Of a stretch of 64,000 bases of DNA, positions 60,031 to 64,000 are shown one piece after another. The first letter of the stretch is position 1, and every line of letters begins with the position of its first letter. The position numbers were made by a program, and so were the translations under genes. Below the pieces are notes generated by a model, which searched no databases, was not told where the DNA came from, and worked only from the letters and a program-made list of their open reading frames with translations. This DNA comes from Symbiodinium natans (taxonomy: Eukaryota; Sar; Dinophyceae; Suessiales; Symbiodiniaceae), in contig CAJNDS010002430.1 of the NCBI GenBank assembly GCA_905221605.1, forward strand, positions 65,520-129,519, given 5' to 3'.

Positions 60031-60034
60031 CCTC

Positions 60035-60680
60035 TTGAGGCGACATTTTGGTACAGTTGTTTATCTGAGCCCGCCTGCCTGCTCATTGCCTGTGGTCACA
60101 CTCCGGTACAGTTGCTCGCCTGAGCCTGCCTGGCCTGCGAATTTGTGTGGCCACATTCCGGCACGGTTGCTCAGGCACAACCTCTCATCCTTGGAATAGT
60201 TGCGTTATAGTGTGTGTGCGTGTGTGTGACATTCCGGTGCAGTTGCCAGTCTGGTCAGCTTTTTTACAGCTGCCCGCCCTGAGCCTCCCTGGCCTGCTGT
60301 TGTGTGTGTGTGTGTGGCCACATTCCGGTATAGTTGCCCGCCGGAGACTGCCTGGCCTGCTTATTGTGTGTGGCCACATGGAGGTACAGTTGTTCAAGCT
60401 TTCCGGCCTGCTATTCCGCGTGGCCACATTCCGGTACAGTTGCCTGCCTGAGCCTGCATGGCCTGCTTATTGCGCGCGGCCACACGCCGGCACGATTGCC
60501 TGCCTGAGCCTGCCTGGCCTGCCTGGCCTGCTTATTTTGTGTGTGGCCAGACGTCGGTATACAGTTGGTCGCATGAGCCTTTCCGGCCTGCTATTGCGCG
60601 TGGCCCGTTGCGTGGCAACATTCCGGCACAGTTGCCCGCCTGAGCCTGCCTGGACTACTTATTGTCTGTGGCCACATGAC
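60035..60680. repeat. 50-57 bp minisatellite, about eleven copies
   Basis: Unit: GGCCACATTCCGGTACAGTT, then GCCTGCCTGAGCCTGCCTGG, then CCTGCTTATTGTGTGT. Copies start near 60,044, 60,099, 60,149, 60,228, 60,320, 60,376, 60,427, 60,481, 60,549, 60,619 and 60,673. The 223-residue plus-strand frame through it is a repeat translation. Confidence 0.85.
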
Positions 60681-60689
60681 GGTACTCCA

Positions 60690-61945
60690 AATCTGAGATC
60701 TTATTATCTGACATTACAGACTATCCCATTATTTCCTTGGGCTTTCTTGATTACAGCTTTCATGCTCTTATTAACATTACCAATCTTTTCTGGTAAGTCC
60801 ACCACCCAAACATGTTAAATGAAGCCGATTCCGTTCGCACCCCCATGGGAAAACCAATGAAACCCCACCTCCGCTTGGCACTGAATCTTCGCTCGCGCCC
60901 CCTGCAAGGCCTGATCGGATGGTTCCGTGATTGCCCGGGCAGCCAGGGGCTCAGGGAGTCAGGGGGAACGCTAGATTCGAGGGTCCCAAGACGAAGTCTC
61001 ATGAGGCTTCGGGTCTCTGGCTCTAAAAGTCTCCGGCAGAGAGCTCTATAGACGAATGGCCAGAAGGGCAGAGCATCTCGCGGCAGGCGTGTGGCTCCGA
61101 GTTCCGCACCTGTCTGCAGTGGGCGGCGCGCTGCGAAGTTTGGCCCTGGTAGCCTGCCGCGCCACACAAAGCTGGGAATCAAAGGGAGAAAGCATTCCCT
61201 TCTTTGCAGCGAAGCCTCCTGGCTGTCAGCTTCGGACGGCGCTTGAGGTCGCAGCCCGCTGCCATCAGTCTCCTGCCGGCTCCGAAACAGCATCTTCAGC
61301 AGGTATCTTCCTCTCCAAGTGCCTGTGTCTCGTGCCGAACGCTCCCAGGCCCAGCACACAACCCAGCTTCCAGGGCCTGGTCAATCGCGGGGCCTGGTCA
61401 GCAAAATATGCAGGAGTGGGACACCTCCGAGGGCTATGCTGGTGTTGACAGCGTCGACCGCAGCTAGATTACCAGGATCCCTGTGAACGGAGTCGTCTAG
61501 CCCGAGCTCCCCAACATGCGCTGCATCTAGCTGCTATCCCGGGCCTGGCGGCAAATCTTGCGAGCAGGGCATTAAATTTGCCACCACAAGGCTGCAACAT
61601 AGCGTAGCAGAGTCGCACCACACCCAGGGCAACACAAAGGACGCGCCTGTAGCGCAGAAGATCCACGTGCCGCTGCAGGCCAGAGAGGACTTCGTCGGCT
61701 TCCAGCGCTCTGACCTGCCCATGCTGAGAATGCAGGCCAAAGCACAAAACTTTGCAAAACCCGGCAGAGCACTTGACTTCCGAGCGGCTGGCGACAGAGA
61801 CGCGATGCTGTCGATCCGCTTCGGGAGCCACGACGCCTGACCACGGGCACTGCTGAAGCATTCCCCGAAACGACAAAGCCATGTTTTGCACATGACAGCC
61901 ATGATGCTGCTACGTGTTGCCACATGTTGCATCATGTTGCCACTT
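60690..61945. other. Unassigned, with long open frames of unknown status
   Basis: A 199-residue minus-strand frame (60,760-61,359) and a 140-residue minus-strand frame (61,469-61,891, with VSVASRSEVK and ALEADEVLSGLQRHVDLLRY) stand out for length in GC-rich DNA. Neither matches a family I know. The second lies just downstream of the EEP fragment on the same strand and could be part of the same old gene. Confidence 0.35.
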
Positions 61946-61949
61946 GCCG

Positions 61950-62270
61950 CCATGCTGCATTGCAGATGCTGGTCGGGTACGGGATCTCTGCAAAGCGCAC
62001 ATCCATCAACTGGCCCGTTTGTCTGAGCAGTGGGCCGATCGCCTGGCGAGCCGTGTCACGCCAAAGGGCATCATCGAGACTCCTATGCTTGCTGGCGACA
62101 TGAGGTCCAGCTTCTGACTGCCGGCCTCCTCAGGGAAGTTCAGGTCGCCGGCCAGCAGAGTGGGGACGGAGCCGCAGTCGTCTTTGACGAGGCCGGCGAG
62201 GCAGTCGCAGAACTCCCGCCGCGCGGGACCGTAGGGCTGGCCCGGGAGGTGCCTAGATTAACAGGCCGCC
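61950..62270 (-). pseudogene. EEP-domain fragment related to the ROCO C-terminus
   Basis: The minus strand reads SRHLPGQPYGPARREFCDCL, then VPTLLAGDLNFPEEAGS, and in another frame QLMDVRFAEIPYPTSICNA. The same order occurs in the ROCO protein as QLPRHPPGPMHRALGGCL, TPTLVLGDFGLPEK and CHVRFAPVPYPTTVC (about residues 1,904-1,972). GDLN is the canonical EEP metal-binding motif, which the ROCO copy has lost. A one-base shift near 62,045 and a stop upstream of SRHLPG break the frame, so it is a decayed gene piece or exons with unrecognised introns. Confidence 0.65.
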
Positions 62271-62279
62271 CCAAGAGCA

Positions 62280-62955
62280 TTCGCCTCGGTACCCTTGCCG
62301 AGGCGGCCTCGCGTTAGCGGTAAAATTACACTTCCGCAGCACGGCAATAACCGGTCGCACGAAATGTCCATGCCAAGCTGCGTGGTGATGACCCGGAGCT
62401 GGCCATCATCGCCCGCTTCTCCGAGCCAGTGAAAGAGGGCCACGGCCACCTGGCTGGTGCAGCAATCACCTACGTTCTTCTTGCGAAGGGGGTGGGCTGG
62501 GATGCTGACCCGTCAGGATGAAATTCAAGCCTGAATATGAACTTTATGAGAACCTGCAAAGAGGCATCAGCTATTTTGATTCCTACTGACGCAACACCCC
62601 CTTCCCCTCGCTGCGGTAGCAGAAACTTCAAGAAAAAACTGCTGCGAGGTGTCGAGGCCTTCAGCCAACTTTTGCAACTTGCGGTAAACTGGCCCTGCAG
62701 GCCATGATCCTAGAACCCAGGAAACCTGACTGCCAATCTGGCGTCCTGCAAGAGCGGACTGAAATGTGCCAGTGTAGGGACACGAGCAAAGTCTGAAATT
62801 TCGAGGGTCTCCCCGCCCCAGGTTGTCCAACAAACCTGACTCAAAGCTTGACGTGAAATATGTCAGACCTCACCCCCCCCCCCTAGCCCCCATTTCTAAG
62901 CACGAAGACTTTGCTGAATGCACGTGAATGCACATGCTGACTCGATTTCTTCACC
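62280..62955. other. Unassigned segment between EEP-like pieces
   Basis: About 680 bases. If the EEP pieces on either side belong to one gene, this would be intron or inserted DNA. A C9-10 run lies near 62,873. Confidence 0.35.
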
Positions 62956-62958
62956 CAG

Positions 62959-63081
62959 TCAAGCAAAAGGCCCAGTGGCCTTCTTCGTGTCCGACGGGTA
63001 TGGGCAGCACCGGAAGTCATGGAGCTCGAGCAAGGTCTTGTCGTAGATGATTGCCTTTGCCACACGCACATGGCTCACAGT
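62959..63081 (-). pseudogene. Second EEP-like piece (AIIYD block)
   Basis: Minus-strand frame HVRVAKAIIYDKTLLELHDF followed by RCCPYPSDTKKATGPFA and a stop. AIIYD plus an acidic/hydrophobic strand matches QAIIYDETAFTLTALDADPV at ROCO residues 1,855-1,874. It is upstream of the GDLN piece on the same strand, in the order expected, but about 800 bp away instead of about 200. Confidence 0.5.
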
Positions 63082-63391
63082 TCTTCACGTTTTACGCTGT
63101 GGGGATTGGGATGGTGTATGGGAATATATAATGCCCATGGTCAACCCCCCCATCATTCAATCGCACCCTCTTCCCAGCCTCCTGGCTCTTCTGGCTCCTG
63201 TCCGCACCTGTGCGTAGTATGCCATAGCCCACCGCAAGCAGCTCCTTCTCTAGTAGATTCTGGTGGGCGGGTCCGGAGGGTGAAGGTTAAGATACCTCTA
63301 AGCCTTTAATCTAGATTCTTTACATCCTGCAGTTTAGGAGTCACAGTATGTGTATTTCAATACTCACAAACTTACTTCTGATATATGCGTT

Positions 63392-63561
63392 TTATGTGAG
63401 TTTGTACTTAATCTTGGCTGGGTCCTTCTCCGCGTCCACAATCTCCTGGGCCCTCTGCTCGGCACTTATTTGCTGCATTCGGGAGCCCCTGAGGCCCTGC
63501 AAGTCTTCCTCGATGAACTTCATGTAGTGCCTGTCCGGCAGCTTGAAGTCTTGCTCATGAT
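63392..63561 (-). CDS. Putative 3'-terminal exon, unknown protein
   Basis: After a good acceptor (GAGTTTTTCAG) the minus strand is open for 55 codons, with HEQDFKLPDRHYMKFIEEDL near the start and EIVDAEKDPAKIKYKLT before TAA. The strongly charged, ordinary amino-acid composition and the acceptor suggest a real coding exon. The family is not recognised, and the upstream exon was not found. Confidence 0.4.
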
Positions 63562-63569
63562 CTGAAAAA

Positions 63570-63890
63570 CTCTAAAAACGTTGACGTCTACGGTGCCGTG
63601 ATGTATCACCATCACCCAACAAATTCTGAGTGATGCTGGGCTTTCAGAAGCAACGTCTCAGATGGTCTCAGTTTCAAGTCGCAAGCGAAATTTCAAGAAC
63701 AAATATGAAGTTATGTGACAGTATATACGCGTGGCCGCTTGGGGCGGGCACTATTAGTTCCGGCCTTTTCCCTCATCCGCACCCTTTCTTACGCGAGTCA
63801 AGTTTAAGCCCGAATCCACCGCCACTCCACCTTCCCTCTCCCAATTACTGGACGACTGCTGCAGGGCTGGCCTACTCAATTCGATCAGCT
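63570..63890. other. Unassigned sequence
   Basis: No gene or repeat recognised. Confidence 0.4.
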
Positions 63891-63892
63891 GT

Positions 63893-63893
63893 T

Positions 63894-63941
<48 letters not shown>

Positions 63942-63993
63942 AGGGAGGGAGGGAGGGAGAGAGGGAGAGGGAGAGGGAGAGAGAGAGCGAGAG
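63893..63993. repeat. (GA)n / (GGGA)n microsatellite
   Basis: About 20 GA dinucleotides, then GGGA tetranucleotides, then mixed GAGAGG, close to the end of the window. Confidence 0.92.
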
Positions 63994-64000
63994 AATACGA

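Noticed and set aside
60147-60818. 223-residue plus-strand frame
   Set aside because: Explained by the 50-57 bp minisatellite; the residues repeat with the DNA unit.

Overview
The window looks like nuclear DNA of a dinoflagellate, most plausibly a Symbiodiniaceae-type genome. This is inference from several signs: very low gene density; long simple repeats; degenerate CCCTAAA-type telomere-like tracts; decayed copia-type retroelement pieces of a kind common in such genomes; and apparent GC-AG introns whose acceptor AG is followed by G. No bacterial operon, rRNA or tRNA gene was recognised.

Layout. 1-3,250 is simple sequence: G tracts, (TAG)n, a TTAGTAG heptamer array and a ~25-bp minisatellite. 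3,250-21,985 is a tandem array with a period of about 1.45 kb. Each unit carries, on the minus strand, one short exon encoding one 28-residue ribonuclease-inhibitor-type leucine-rich repeat (LRR). There are 14 such exons: ten intact, one in-frame deletion and three frameshifted. Two older exons of the same kind, separated by a 67-bp GC-AG intron, lie at 26,420-26,654. Between the two clusters is a frameshifted ABC-F ATPase pseudogene (24.7-25.9 kb).

28,247-34,375 (minus) is the one long intact gene, a 2,042-residue ROCO-type protein with the order TPR, kinesin-light-chain-like TPRs, Roc GTPase, COR, nucleotidyltransferase-like domain, and a degenerate endonuclease/exonuclease/phosphatase (EEP) domain. 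Fragments of a second EEP gene related to its C-terminus lie at 62-63 kb. From 36 to 61 kb the window is mostly repeats: (CA)n, an 11-copy array of stem-loops at 40.2-41.1 kb, pieces of copia-type retroelements on both strands at 42-44 kb, (CAG)34, a 62-bp minisatellite at two places, a dispersed repeat pair at 38.6 and 57.1 kb, and interstitial telomere-like sequence at 57.9 kb.

The most notable signal is in the LRR array. The 1.4 kb of intron around each exon is nearly identical from unit to unit, while differences, including all exon indels, are packed into the roughly 30 bp that encode the exposed face of the LRR strand. The ROCO gene and the LRR exons lie on the same strand, gene first and exons after it, but nothing in the sequence shows that they form one transcript.
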